Origin: CAVURW01 sp963743595
Lineage (GTDB): Bacteria > Verrucomicrobiota > Verrucomicrobiia > Methylacidiphilales > UBA1321
Reading direction: 5' to 3'
Length of the DNA: 64,000 bases
Assembly: GCA_963743595.1 (NCBI GenBank)
Contig: CAVURW010000036.1
Location: 3,682 to 67,681 of the forward strand
Shown in pieces: positions 35,599-46,301 of this stretch. A program made the position numbers and the translations under genes. The notes beneath the pieces were generated by a model. It did not search any database. It saw only the letters and a program-made list of their open reading frames with translations, and was not told where the DNA came from. Position 1 is the stretch's first letter; each line of letters opens with the position of its first letter.

Positions 35599-37401
35599 AT
35601 GGCTGATACCGATCTCATCCGTAATTTTTGTATTATTGCTCACGTCGATCACGGCAAGACGACCTTGTCCGATCGCCTGTTGCAATCGACCGGTACCATC
35701 AGCGATCGTGTCCTTACCGAGCAACATCTGGACTCGATGGACCTGGAAAAAGAACGCGGTATCACCATTAAAGCGCACCCGGTGACGATGTTTTATCAGG
35801 CCAAAAATGGCAATAAGTACCGGATGAACCTGATCGACACTCCTGGCCACGTCGATTTTGCTTACGAAGTCTCTCGCGCACTCTCCGCGTGTGAAGGCGC
35901 GCTGCTGATCGTGGATGCAGCACAAGGCGTTGAAGCGCAAACAGTTGCCAATGTTCTTCTCGCGAACAAGCAAAACCTCAAGATCATCCCGGTCATTAAT
36001 AAGATCGATCTGCCCAACGCAAACATCGAAGCGGTTAAGAAACAGCTCGAGGACGTTCTGGCCATTCCTAGTGAAGAAGCCATTTTAGCCAGCGCCAAAG
36101 CAGGCATCGGTATTGAAGCCATTCTCGAAGCGATCGTTGAACGGATTCCTCCACCGAAAGAGAATCCGGACGGGCTGACGCGAGCCCTGGTTTTCGATTC
36201 CGTTTTCGATACCTACCGTGGCGTCGTGACCTACCTCCGCGTCTTTTCTGGCGAGCTGAAAGCTGGCTCTCAGGTGCTCCTCATGAGCACCAATCAGAAG
36301 TACGAGGTGAAAGAAGTGGGGCTCTTTTCGCCAAAGCCGATTAAGTCCGAATCCCTCTTGACCGGACATGTGGGCTATTTGATCGCCAACGTGAAAACGA
36401 GCGGCGAGGTCAAGATTGGCGACACCTTGACCAGCGCAATCAAGCCGTGCCAGGAACCGTTGCCCGGTTTCAAAAACGTGACGCCGATGGTCTTTAGCGG
36501 GATTTATCCCATCAACACGGCTGAATTTGAGCAATTGAAAATTGCGCTCGGCAAGCTGCAATTGAACGATGCGGCGTTAACGTATTCTACCGAGAGTTCC
36601 GTGGCGCTGGGGTTCGGATTCCGCTGTGGATTTCTCGGTCTATTGCACATGGAAATCGTGCAAGAACGGTTGCGGCGCGAGTATCAGATGGACCTGATCG
36701 CCACCTACCCCAGCGTTGTTTACGAAGTGACACGCACGAATGGCGAGGTGATCATGATCGATAACCCCACGCATATGCCTGATCCCTCGGTCATCGAGCA
36801 CATTGCCGAGCCGATGGTGAAGGCGTTTATCATGATCCCTAACGAGTACATTGGAGACATGATGCAACTCATCATGGAAAAGCGGGGCGAAGTGGAGCAC
36901 ACCGAGTCGCTCGACGCTCGACGCGTAATGCTTCGCTGTAACCTCCCGCTGAATGAAATTCTCGTCGACTTCAATGACCGGATCAAATCGATCACGCGCG
37001 GCTACGGCAGCATGGATTATGAGTACGCGCCGTACCGCATCTCGGACATGGTGAAGATGGATATTCTGGTAAATGCCGAGCCGATGGACGCGTTCTCGTG
37101 CATCGTGGAACGCAGCAAGGCGGAAGGACGAGGCCGACATATTTGTTCTAAGTTGAAGGAAGTCATTGACCCGCATTTGTTTAAGATCGCGATTCAGGCG
37201 GCTATCGGTGGTAAGATCATCGCGCGGGAAGACGTGAAGTCCGTGGGAAAGAACGTCACGGCCAAGTGCTACGGCGGTGATATTTCGCGGAAACGTAAGC
37301 TGTTAGAGAAGCAAAAAGAGGGTAAGAAACGGATGAAATCGATTGGCCAAGTGGATATCCCTCAAGAGGCGTTTATCGCCGTGCTAAAATCAGAACAGTA
37401 A
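35599..37401 (+). CDS. lepA: elongation factor 4 (LepA)
   Basis: A ribosome-associated GTPase thought to back-translocate or remodel stalled ribosomes. The start at 35599 yields MADTDLIRNFCIIAHVDHGK, the usual LepA beginning; the open frame upstream is antisense to trxB. G1 is AHVDHGKTT, G3 is DTPGHVDF and G4 is NKIDLPNA. LepA-specific parts follow: FRCGFLGLLHMEI, and the C-terminal domain ending KQKEGKKRMKSIGQVDIPQEAFIAVL with RKRKLLEKQ just before. The 600-residue length is normal. lepB starts 21 bp downstream, the pairing known from many bacteria. Confidence 0.97.
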   Translation: MADTDLIRNFCIIAHVDHGKTTLSDRLLQSTGTISDRVLTEQHLDSMDLEKERGITIKAHPVTMFYQAKNGNKYRMNLIDTPGHVDFAYEVSRALSACEGALLIVDAAQGVEAQTVANVLLANKQNLKIIPVINKIDLPNANIEAVKKQLEDVLAIPSEEAILASAKAGIGIEAILEAIVERIPPPKENPDGLTRALVFDSVFDTYRGVVTYLRVFSGELKAGSQVLLMSTNQKYEVKEVGLFSPKPIKSESLLTGHVGYLIANVKTSGEVKIGDTLTSAIKPCQEPLPGFKNVTPMVFSGIYPINTAEFEQLKIALGKLQLNDAALTYSTESSVALGFGFRCGFLGLLHMEIVQERLRREYQMDLIATYPSVVYEVTRTNGEVIMIDNPTHMPDPSVIEHIAEPMVKAFIMIPNEYIGDMMQLIMEKRGEVEHTESLDARRVMLRCNLPLNEILVDFNDRIKSITRGYGSMDYEYAPYRISDMVKMDILVNAEPMDAFSCIVERSKAEGRGRHICSKLKEVIDPHLFKIAIQAAIGGKIIAREDVKSVGKNVTAKCYGGDISRKRKLLEKQKEGKKRMKSIGQVDIPQEAFIAVLKSEQ

Positions 37402-37422
37402 TTTTTAACCATACGAGCGAGC

Positions 37423-38595
37423 ATGTTTTTCTCTAAGTTGACGAAGAAGCAAAAAGAAATTCAGAAAGAGGCGAAAACGCTTTGCGAGAATCTGAAGCGA
37501 AATCGGGTGCTGCACCACGATACGATGAAGGCCAAGAACCTGGAGAAGGTCGATCGTTGGCTCTCACGTTACAAGGAAATGATGAAAGGAACCGACCCCG
37601 ATTGGACCGGAGTCGAGTCACTCAATGCCGAAGTGCTGCAGCAGGCCAAGGCGACCTTTCCTCTGGTTGAAAATCCGGATGTGGCTGAAAACGTGGAGGT
37701 TTTCGTCGTGGCAGCCATCATGGCGCTCGCCATTCGCACCTTCTTCCTCCAGCCCTTTTTCATTCCCACCGGCTCGATGGAACCGACCCTTTCGGGCGTC
37801 GAGCCAACACATCTCTCGACCCCGGCTCCCAACGCGATTGTGCAGATCTATGATCGCGTGATTTTAGGCGAATCGTATGTCCATATGGTAACCAAGACCG
37901 GTGGCGAGGTGCAGTCGCTTGAAGAGGGGAGCTACACTATGTGGTTCCCCTACACAGTCGTGCACCTGGATAACGGGACCAAGGATGGCGAGAATTTAAC
38001 GTTTTGGTTGCGCAAACAAGACGTGAATCGCCTCGGCATCGATAAGGGAGTGCGGTTTCCGGCCGGCGACGTTTGGAATGGCGTGGTTCAGTCCGGTGAC
38101 GTGGTGCTGGTGGACAAGGTCTCGTATAACTTTCGAAAACCGAGGCGTGGCGAAGTCATCATTTTTCAGACGCTGGACATCAATCACCCACAGGTGAAGG
38201 CGAACATGGATTCGCTCGATAGCCTCGATTACATCAAGCGCTGTGTGGCATTACCCGGAGATAAGGTGACCGTTGACCCACCTCACCTCTACATCAACGG
38301 AGAGCTCGCCAAGGGCTCGACTATCTTCGATAAGCAATTCTATAAAACCGATCCGTACAAAGGCTACTTCACGGTGGGTGATGAACAGCTAAAATACGAA
38401 TGCAACTACCCACCCACTGTAGACGGCAACAAGCAAACCTGGGTCGTCCCGGACCACGCCTACTGGGCGATGGGGGATAATAGCAGTAACAGTCTCGATA
38501 GCCGATACTGGGGTGGCGTTCCTGAGAAGAATTTGGCTGGACGCGGGTTGATCGTTCTGTGGCCTTTCACTGAGCGCTGGGGTTTTATCCCGTGA
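37423..38595 (+). CDS. lepB: signal peptidase I
   Basis: A membrane serine protease that removes Sec and Tat signal peptides. After a charged 90-residue N-terminal domain comes one membrane segment (about 93-113, EVFVVAAIMALAIRTFFLQ). PTGSMEPTL with the catalytic Ser (about 118), GDVVLVDKVSYNFRKPRRGEV and DYIKRCVALPGDKV with the general-base Lys (about 272) follow, and the final box is MGDNSSNSLDSRYWG. The 390-residue length exceeds the usual 250-320 because of the N-terminal domain and an insertion of roughly 70 residues between the Ser and Lys boxes. It is cotranscribed with lepA, as is common. Confidence 0.95.
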   Translation: MFFSKLTKKQKEIQKEAKTLCENLKRNRVLHHDTMKAKNLEKVDRWLSRYKEMMKGTDPDWTGVESLNAEVLQQAKATFPLVENPDVAENVEVFVVAAIMALAIRTFFLQPFFIPTGSMEPTLSGVEPTHLSTPAPNAIVQIYDRVILGESYVHMVTKTGGEVQSLEEGSYTMWFPYTVVHLDNGTKDGENLTFWLRKQDVNRLGIDKGVRFPAGDVWNGVVQSGDVVLVDKVSYNFRKPRRGEVIIFQTLDINHPQVKANMDSLDSLDYIKRCVALPGDKVTVDPPHLYINGELAKGSTIFDKQFYKTDPYKGYFTVGDEQLKYECNYPPTVDGNKQTWVVPDHAYWAMGDNSSNSLDSRYWGGVPEKNLAGRGLIVLWPFTERWGFIP

Positions 38596-38810
38596 TCGAT
38601 TAGAAGTCGCAGACATGATTTTTTTTAATCTCCAGCCGATTAAAACAACCCTCAATTCAAAAATATCGCAGGCTGATCATCACGTTTCCTACTGCCGCCC
38701 TCGACCCGGAGGCTGATTGTCAAACTGGTCTGCAACTCTACGCTCGATTAAAGAATTAAAGCGTGCTGTTTTGATCATTTAGAGAGATGATTGGTAAAGG
38801 TGGTTGGTGT

Positions 38811-39623
38811 ATGAACATTGAAGAGCTATTGCGGACCCGCCCGGAGCTCCTCGCCCCGCCACAGCCTGCGGTATCACTTCTCCACGCGACGAATTGGAAT
38901 GCGTTTGATCCGGCGGCCGCTTTGGAGATCTTGAAGAGTTTCCCCTCCGCTTGCGAGACATTGGAACGGCGACTTCGGCGCGAGCATACCGCTGAGCCGC
39001 CACTCCCTCTAGCGGAGCTCCTACACGTGGTTCCGTACCCGATCATCTACCAAAACGTCTGGCGCATTTCGATTGCAGAACTCTACGGCGACGCTCTTCC
39101 TGTCTACGGGATGGCATTCGGCCAGTACTGGCGCCACGCGGCAGTGGCCAGCCTCGCAGCCGAAGAGTTGTGGAACGTAACCAGCGTGATCGAGGAAGAC
39201 ATTACCACCACGCTCATGGCCGCTTGGTTCCACGATGTCGGTAAGTTCGTGATCAACCACGCGCTCACGGTGCGCCCAGATTTCCTGGCAAAATATGCAC
39301 TCGCCGAGCGATTGACACTCCAGGATGCCGAGCGCTCTGTGGTGCAGACGGACCATGCGGAGGTGGGTGCGCAACTCCTCCAGCACTGGCGTTTCGCCGA
39401 TAACGTGGTTAAAGCGGTTCGGTTCCATCATTCGCCAAATCTCTGGGAAGGCACCGCGCTCTCGTTCCTGGTTTTCCTCTCAGATATCTGCGCGCACAGT
39501 CTGGAACAAGCGTTCGGTTGGACCGCCATGTCACCCGCGAGCATCAATGAAGTGCTCGATAGCCGGGGTGTGGAGTGGGACCAGATCGAACAGGTGCTCA
39601 ACGCCGTTCGGATGCGACTGTAG
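38811..39623 (+). CDS. HDOD-domain signalling protein
   Basis: A 270-residue protein with a HDOD domain, a relative of HD phosphohydrolases that usually lacks part of the metal site. The N-terminal 75 residues are a helical lead-in. The domain runs from PYPIIYQNVWRISIAELYGD to the end, with YWRHAAVASLAAEEL, AAWFHDVGKFVINH, DHAEVGAQLLQHW and VRFHHSPNLWEG. In this protein the HD pair (HDVGK) and flanking His residues are kept, so catalysis is possible. The ATG at 38811 has AAGGTGG about eight bases upstream; an in-frame ATG at 38787 adds eight residues. It is a single-gene unit, probably signalling; partners unknown. Confidence 0.82.
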   Translation: MNIEELLRTRPELLAPPQPAVSLLHATNWNAFDPAAALEILKSFPSACETLERRLRREHTAEPPLPLAELLHVVPYPIIYQNVWRISIAELYGDALPVYGMAFGQYWRHAAVASLAAEELWNVTSVIEEDITTTLMAAWFHDVGKFVINHALTVRPDFLAKYALAERLTLQDAERSVVQTDHAEVGAQLLQHWRFADNVVKAVRFHHSPNLWEGTALSFLVFLSDICAHSLEQAFGWTAMSPASINEVLDSRGVEWDQIEQVLNAVRMRL

Positions 39624-39847
39624 CGGGTGCCTCGACCTCTTCCCCCACGCTCCCTCGGTCGCCCCTTTTCCTGAGTAGCCCGGCTAACCGACCTAGTGCC
39701 TCCTGGGTGTCTTTCTTAATGAGGCAACAGGAGCGGGGGCGGTTGTTCCACGTTCCTCATTGATTCAAGCGGAATCTCGCGTTAATATACCCCTTCACTA
39801 AAAACCGTTTCGGCTTGACCTTCGCGTCAGCCGAGACCTTCAAAACC

Positions 39848-41619
<1,772 letters not shown>

Positions 41620-41620
<1 letters not shown>

Positions 41621-41634
41621 CAGCGTAACGCTGT
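41620..41634 (+). other. small hairpin at the ilvB stop
   Basis: ACAGCG and CGCTGT form a perfect 6-bp stem with a 3-base loop, beginning at the last base of the ilvB stop. No T-run follows, so it is not a classical terminator. It might protect the mRNA end or be chance. Confidence 0.3.
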
Positions 41635-41675
41635 ACCCGTATCCGCGACTGATTAGGCCCTCACACTACACGAAC

Positions 41676-43022
41676 ATGCCAACCGTCTACCTAAAAACCT
41701 ACGGTTGCCAGATGAACGTCCGCGATACCGAGCAGGTAACGCGCGATCTCCTCAGCAGCGGCTACGTTCTTTCTGAAGACGAAGCCTCTGCCGATGTGAT
41801 CTTGCTGAACACCTGCTCCGTGCGCGATATGGCCGAGCAAAAAGCGATCGGCAAGATGCGAGCCACGGCGGGTCGCCGTCGCGCGGAGCCGCCGGTTCTC
41901 GGATTTCTCGGGTGCATGGCGCAGAGTCGCGCGCAGGAACTGGTTCGCGATGTGCCGGGCGTTAATCTCGTGGTGGGCACGCAGAAATTCCACAAGACCG
42001 CTGATTACGTCGATCAACTTCTGGGCCGCGATTCGGGTCGTCGACCGCTCGGCGCGATCGTTGACGTGGAAGAGGAGACCGGTTCACAAAACACGATTCG
42101 CGACCATGATTTGACGCCAAACCAAGTCACCGCGTTTGTGTCGATCATGCAGGGCTGCAATATGCACTGCACATTCTGCATCGTCCCTAGCACGCGTGGT
42201 TCGGAACGGTCGCGCCCGATAGGCGATATTGTTACGGAGGTGGAGAAACTGGCGGCCAGCGGCGTTAAAGAGGTCACGCTTTTAGGGCAAATCGTGAATC
42301 TTTACGGTCGACACGAATTTCCGACGATTGAGGAGCGCTCGCCCTTTGCGCAATTGCTCCGTGCGGTTTGCGCCGTACCGGGCATTCAACGCGTGCGGTT
42401 CACATCGCCCCATCCCATCGGATTTAAGAAGGACATCGTGGCCTGTTTTGCGGAACTGCCGAACCTTTGTGAGCACGTCCATCTGCCGATGCAATCGGGG
42501 AGCAATCGCATCTTAAAAGCGATGCATCGCGGCTACACTCCAGGGCGTTATCTTGAGCTGATTCAACACCTGCGCGAGGCCCGGCCCGATATCTCGTTTA
42601 CCACCGATATCATCGTCGGTTTTCCCGGCGAAACTGAAGGCGATTTCCAGGAAACAGTGAGTCTCGTTCGCCAGGTGGAGTTTGATAACGCGTTCATTTT
42701 CCGCTATTCCCCGCGCCGCGACACGCCCGCCGCGACGATGGAAAATCAGCTCTCGGAAGAGGTTAAAATGGCCCGCAACCAAACTCTGCTCACGGTGCTG
42801 GATGAACTGGCGGCCAAACGAGTCGCCGCCACGTTAAACACACACGTGGAGATTCTAGTGGAGGGAGAAAGCCGGACCAACGTGAATCGGTTTCAGGGTC
42901 GAACGCGGACCAATCGCCTCGTGCTGATCGAAGCTAATGAGCGTTGGCGCGGACAGTTGCTGCCGGTAAGGTTGGTGGAATCGACCGGCTTTACGTACTA
43001 CGCTGAGCCTGTTTTGGTGTGA
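41676..43022 (+). CDS. miaB: tRNA-2-methylthio-N6-dimethylallyladenosine synthase
   Basis: A radical SAM methylthiotransferase that adds the methylthio group to i6A37 of tRNAs reading UNN codons. The N-terminal UPF0004 domain (TYGCQMNVRDTEQV with the first Cys, LLNTCSVRDMAEQKA, GFLGCMAQ) holds one iron-sulfur cluster. The radical SAM domain has CNMHCTFCIVPSTRGSERSR. The C-terminal TRAM domain ends near residue 445. Specificity phrases (SVRDMAEQK, HLPMQSGSNRIL) indicate MiaB rather than RimO or MtaB. The usual LLGQNVN reads LLGQIVN here, with Ile for Asn. The 448-residue length is normal. It is 55 bp after ilvB and might share its transcript. Confidence 0.95.
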   Translation: MPTVYLKTYGCQMNVRDTEQVTRDLLSSGYVLSEDEASADVILLNTCSVRDMAEQKAIGKMRATAGRRRAEPPVLGFLGCMAQSRAQELVRDVPGVNLVVGTQKFHKTADYVDQLLGRDSGRRPLGAIVDVEEETGSQNTIRDHDLTPNQVTAFVSIMQGCNMHCTFCIVPSTRGSERSRPIGDIVTEVEKLAASGVKEVTLLGQIVNLYGRHEFPTIEERSPFAQLLRAVCAVPGIQRVRFTSPHPIGFKKDIVACFAELPNLCEHVHLPMQSGSNRILKAMHRGYTPGRYLELIQHLREARPDISFTTDIIVGFPGETEGDFQETVSLVRQVEFDNAFIFRYSPRRDTPAATMENQLSEEVKMARNQTLLTVLDELAAKRVAATLNTHVEILVEGESRTNVNRFQGRTRTNRLVLIEANERWRGQLLPVRLVESTGFTYYAEPVLV

Positions 43023-43064
43023 TTCCGCCGGTGCTCGCGCCGCATTTGGCAGCCCTAGGTTGAG

Positions 43065-44246
43065 CTACATCGACCCGGCTGAACTCTGATCGACGCCTTC
43101 TTCCGAGGTCTCTGTTGGCCCTTCAACGCCGTGTTGATGCTGAGGGTGATGGGCGGCGGGGCCATGCCCTTTATGGCTATGGTCCTTGGTGTGCGCGCGG
43201 TCGTGTTCACCCATTCGCATGAGATCCCGTTCCTGCATCGAGAGGCCCTTGGAAATGTTCGCAACGATGGAAGAGGGATTAATCGCGAACTTGGGATTGC
43301 CGGGGAACATCAAAATGGGTCGAGACGGAGATGGCGACATCTTTAGCGAGGCACTCCCTGATCCGCTGGACGAGGATTTCTTACTGGAGCTTCCGGAACT
43401 TGATCCACCAGAGTTACTCGGGCTGGAACCGCCGCTGGTGTGCTTTTTCGAGTGATGGTCTTTGGCATATTTGCCTGTGAAAACTGCATCTTGTGTCGTG
43501 CCATCTGCGAATCGTACCTTCACCACATTGCCCGGTTCCATGGCCAATTTGCTCAGGTGATCGGCGCGATTGAGAAGAGTGTTACCCTCAAAAACACGGC
43601 TGGAAACCTGTGAAATCACGCGCTCTCGACCCTGTTTGTCGCGGGTGCGCTGTTCCGTTTTCTCAGCTTCTTGGACAATACGTTGCCCCTCTTCATCGAC
43701 ATCCAGAATTTCACTCTCCATGGCCATCGAGAACTCTTCGAAATCGAGCAAATCATCGAGATCGTCTTCCAACTCTTCCAACTCCGGGCCATCCGCGACG
43801 TCCACCGTCATGATCTCGGAGCCGATGATGCCCTTGTCCCCGGAAACGGGTAAAACCATGGAGTCCTCGATCTTATCGGGCTTTTCGGAAGGCTTTTCTT
43901 TTTCCTCCGCCTTTTTCTCCAAGCAAATTTCATGGCGGGCAGCAACTCGTTCCGCGACTTCTTCTTGGGTAAGGTGAACTTCGCTGTCCACCTGCTTGGC
44001 TTTTCGCAATTCTTGCTGAAGTACCATGGCTTGGCGTTTCGCCAGACGCATGATTTCGCGATTATCCGCCAGGCACCGTTCCAGATGGGAACGCTCCTCG
44101 TCAGTCGTCGTCGAACCCAATTTACCCTTGATGCTTCGAACGACCTGACTGTCCCCCTCCACTTCCTTCACGGAAGCGACCCATCGCTTGATCAAATCAT
44201 CGACTTCCACATCCTCCGCGGTAAATCGAAATGCAGCACTGTCCAT
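43065..44246 (-). CDS. unknown low-complexity protein, paralogue of the 44288-45280 product
   Basis: A 393-residue protein I cannot name. GAGGG lies five bases before the ATG. Residues 1-105 are charged helices, 110-180 a Glu/Asp-rich linker (ELEELEDDLDDLLDFEEF), and TRDKQGRERV lies near 205. A conserved domain follows from about 239: GNVVKVRFADGTTQDAVFTG, then PILMFPGNPKFAINPSSIVA, then NISKGL. A 45-residue Ser/Gly/Lys stretch is inserted in the middle. The C-terminus is His-rich and ends DQSSAGSM. The same domain without the insertion, and the TRDKQ motif, occur in the next gene upstream. No signal peptide is present. It is the last gene of a three-gene operon. Function unknown; the domain may be a small beta-barrel-like module. 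Confidence 0.75.
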   Translation of the reverse strand: MDSAAFRFTAEDVEVDDLIKRWVASVKEVEGDSQVVRSIKGKLGSTTTDEERSHLERCLADNREIMRLAKRQAMVLQQELRKAKQVDSEVHLTQEEVAERVAARHEICLEKKAEEKEKPSEKPDKIEDSMVLPVSGDKGIIGSEIMTVDVADGPELEELEDDLDDLLDFEEFSMAMESEILDVDEEGQRIVQEAEKTEQRTRDKQGRERVISQVSSRVFEGNTLLNRADHLSKLAMEPGNVVKVRFADGTTQDAVFTGKYAKDHHSKKHTSGGSSPSNSGGSSSGSSSKKSSSSGSGSASLKMSPSPSRPILMFPGNPKFAINPSSIVANISKGLSMQERDLMRMGEHDRAHTKDHSHKGHGPAAHHPQHQHGVEGPTETSEEGVDQSSAGSM

Positions 44247-44261
44247 CTTGCCCTCTTTTCT

Positions 44262-44285
44262 TTAGAGAAAACTTTAGAGAAAACT
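44262..44285 (-). repeat. perfect 12-bp tandem duplication between two paralogues
   Basis: TTTAGAGAAAAC occurs twice in direct succession (44262-44273 and 44274-44285) in the 41-bp gap between the stop of the 330-residue gene and the start of the 393-residue gene. It is probably a replication-slippage duplication just upstream of the ribosome site. Confidence 0.8.
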
Positions 44286-44287
44286 CG

Positions 44288-45280
44288 TTACATCCGCATG
44301 CCGGTGCCGCGATTCTCTTCTTCTTTGTTCTTTAAACCAGGCAGATCCATTTCGATGCCCTTGGTGACGTTCGCCGTGATAGAGGCTGCATCCATGGCAA
44401 AGCTCTCGCTGCCGGGGAACGAAACCACGGGGCGCTTCGTCGGCGCTCCATTCGGGCCAACGCCTTCTGCAAATTTACCGGTGAACTGCCCTTCATGGAC
44501 AGAGCCATCGTTGAACTTTACCTTGATCTTGTCGCCAGCTTCCAGGCCGAGATCGGTTTTGACGCTTGTTTGCCCCAGGCTCTGCTCGCCCGCGTAGGCA
44601 CGCTCGATCGTGTCGGCGTTACCCCGTTGCGGCCCCTTTTTCTTCTTGGAGGCGCTCATGTCGGTCTCCGCTTCGGTAACGATGGCGGTGCCTTTCTCGT
44701 CGTAACCGACGATCTTGGTCTGCTTATCGCGCGTGAGTGTCTCCTTCTTGGAGTCCTCAGCACCGGCAGCCACTTCCTCTGGAGTGGCATCTTCGCCCTT
44801 GGCCTCATTGACATTCTTATGGTGGGCAGCCAACCGCTTGGCCCGCTCTTGTTCCGCTAAGGCAAGCGCCTGCTGAAGCTTATCGGTTTGGACGCCCTCT
44901 TGCTCGCCTTCGCCCTTCTTCTTGCCTTTACCCTGGCCGAGACCTTGACCATGGCCTTGTTGCTCAGCGGCAGCCTCGGCGGCTTCGCGCGCTTCCAGAG
45001 CTTGCATTTGTTGCTGCAACTCGCGCTCGTGCGCCTCAGTCCAGTAGACCATCGTTTGGCCGTTGCTGGTGAATAAAGTGTTGTCGATCTTAGAGGCATG
45101 TTCCGCAGCACCCGCATCTTCCGGGGCGCGGTCTCGGCCTTGTTTCTCCGTGACGCCGGTGTACGACATCAGGTTTTCCCACCAATTCCCCATCGTCGCT
45201 TCCGTAGGGACGACGTGCGCGTAGCTTTCGCCCCCTTGACCCAAGATTTCGGTACGTTCGTCTTGTCTAATTTCGGCCAT
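44288..45280 (-). CDS. unknown low-complexity protein with shared C-terminal domain
   Basis: A 330-residue protein I cannot name. The N-terminal part includes NWWENLMSYTGVTEK and a Gln/Glu/Ala-rich coiled-coil-like region (95-170) with a GHGQGLGQGKGKKKGEGE linker. TRDKQTKIVGYDEKG lies near residue 185. From about 249 a compact domain reads GDKIKVKFNDGSVHEGQFTG, then RPVVSFPGSESFAMDAASIT, then ANVTKGI. This aligns with the neighbouring 393-residue protein apart from that protein's Ser-rich insertion. The C-terminus is EENRGTGMRM. It has no signal peptide or membrane segment. It is the middle gene of the minus-strand operon; the 41-bp gap to the next gene contains a tandem duplication. The composition suggests a structural or secreted protein, which is inference. 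Confidence 0.75.
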   Translation of the reverse strand: MAEIRQDERTEILGQGGESYAHVVPTEATMGNWWENLMSYTGVTEKQGRDRAPEDAGAAEHASKIDNTLFTSNGQTMVYWTEAHERELQQQMQALEAREAAEAAAEQQGHGQGLGQGKGKKKGEGEQEGVQTDKLQQALALAEQERAKRLAAHHKNVNEAKGEDATPEEVAAGAEDSKKETLTRDKQTKIVGYDEKGTAIVTEAETDMSASKKKKGPQRGNADTIERAYAGEQSLGQTSVKTDLGLEAGDKIKVKFNDGSVHEGQFTGKFAEGVGPNGAPTKRPVVSFPGSESFAMDAASITANVTKGIEMDLPGLKNKEEENRGTGMRM

Positions 45281-45354
45281 AGGTATAGTTCCGGTTAGAA
45301 TTCTTACTTTTTTGTAATGCTAGCGCGAATACCAATTTGGAAAAGCTTATTTTT

Positions 45355-46134
45355 TTAATGCATTCCCGCACCCATCGCGCCGGATTCACCCTGCTTTTCG
45401 TGCTGGGTTTGGCCTTCGGAGGGTAACGTATAGTGCTCGGGGCTCACCTTCTCAGCTTGAGATTGAGCGATGTACGACACCGTTTCCATCACCGAGCGGT
45501 GGCAAATCGTCTCCAGATGGAGCGCCTGCTGCAAGAGAGGCACCTCAGAGCCGTAATTGTTCGCCACCTGCTCCATGCCATCGTGAAGCGCTAGGTGTGC
45601 GGCCTTTTCTTCCAGGTTCACGCCGTCCAGTGGAGGGTGCATGGGCACCAGCGTCTTGCTCGTCTCCACTTCCGCGCCATTCGCCAGCTTGATTCGCGAG
45701 GACGCAGAAAGCTCACCGGCTTCGTGATGTTGAACATCGGTCGTCACTTCCGATACAAACGGGCTATCGGTCAGCAACTTTTCAAGACTCTTAGATCCGG
45801 GCAAAGGTGCGACAGTAAAACGGCCCGCTTGTTCGTCGTAGCAGGGCACGAGTTCTGGCCCGCCCTTTTCGCGGTTAAGCGTCAGCCCGCACTCGGCGAG
45901 GCTCTCCACTGCACCCCAAAATTCCACAGGAGGAGTGCCCGCCACACGCTTCTGTTGAGGCAAAGTAGGGTCTGAGACGTAACTGATTGCTGAGGCAATG
46001 GTCTCGTCCACGCTGGGCACGTGACTGCCGTTATGGGAAGCTTGTTCCAGCGCGCGGCTGAGGGCCTGACGTACCCGAGGGTCGTGAGAGGCCGCTACAA
46101 TGTTCCCGATGTTCTCTTCTACTCCTTTTTCCAT
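45355..46134 (-). CDS. unknown protein, first gene of the paralogue operon
   Basis: A 259-residue soluble protein of unknown function. AGGAAG lies about 10 bases before the ATG. The first 60 residues are helical. The middle contains TPPVEFWGAVESLAECGLTL and LVPCYDEQAGRFTVAPLPGS. The last third is helical (HLALHDGMEQVANNYGSEVP, LLQQALHLETICHRSV) and is followed by a polar tail ending GESGAMGAGMH. The Gly/Met ending resembles those of the two downstream products. It starts the operon and diverges from a small plus-strand gene across 167 bp, which must hold both promoters. No membrane segment is visible. Confidence 0.72.
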   Translation of the reverse strand: MEKGVEENIGNIVAASHDPRVRQALSRALEQASHNGSHVPSVDETIASAISYVSDPTLPQQKRVAGTPPVEFWGAVESLAECGLTLNREKGGPELVPCYDEQAGRFTVAPLPGSKSLEKLLTDSPFVSEVTTDVQHHEAGELSASSRIKLANGAEVETSKTLVPMHPPLDGVNLEEKAAHLALHDGMEQVANNYGSEVPLLQQALHLETICHRSVMETVSYIAQSQAEKVSPEHYTLPSEGQTQHEKQGESGAMGAGMH

Positions 46135-46301
46135 TTTCGTCGTTCTTCCTGGTTCTCTAGATCAGTTTGTGTGCTGTTGTCCAACACTCCACATCGAATA
46201 CTCTACAAGCCGTTTCTTGTCAATAAATCGTTTTCTTTACACTTCTTCTTGCCAAACTCTCGCCTTCTTAATAACCTGCTAACACTAGAAAGCGATTATA
46301 T

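Noticed and set aside
39624..39847. Leader attenuator or T-box before ilvB
   Set aside because: I found no run of branched-chain amino-acid codons, no T-box consensus and no terminator hairpin.
43932..44597. 221-codon plus-strand frame across two unknown minus-strand genes
   Set aside because: It spans the gap between two genes whose shared domain proves the minus strand is coding.
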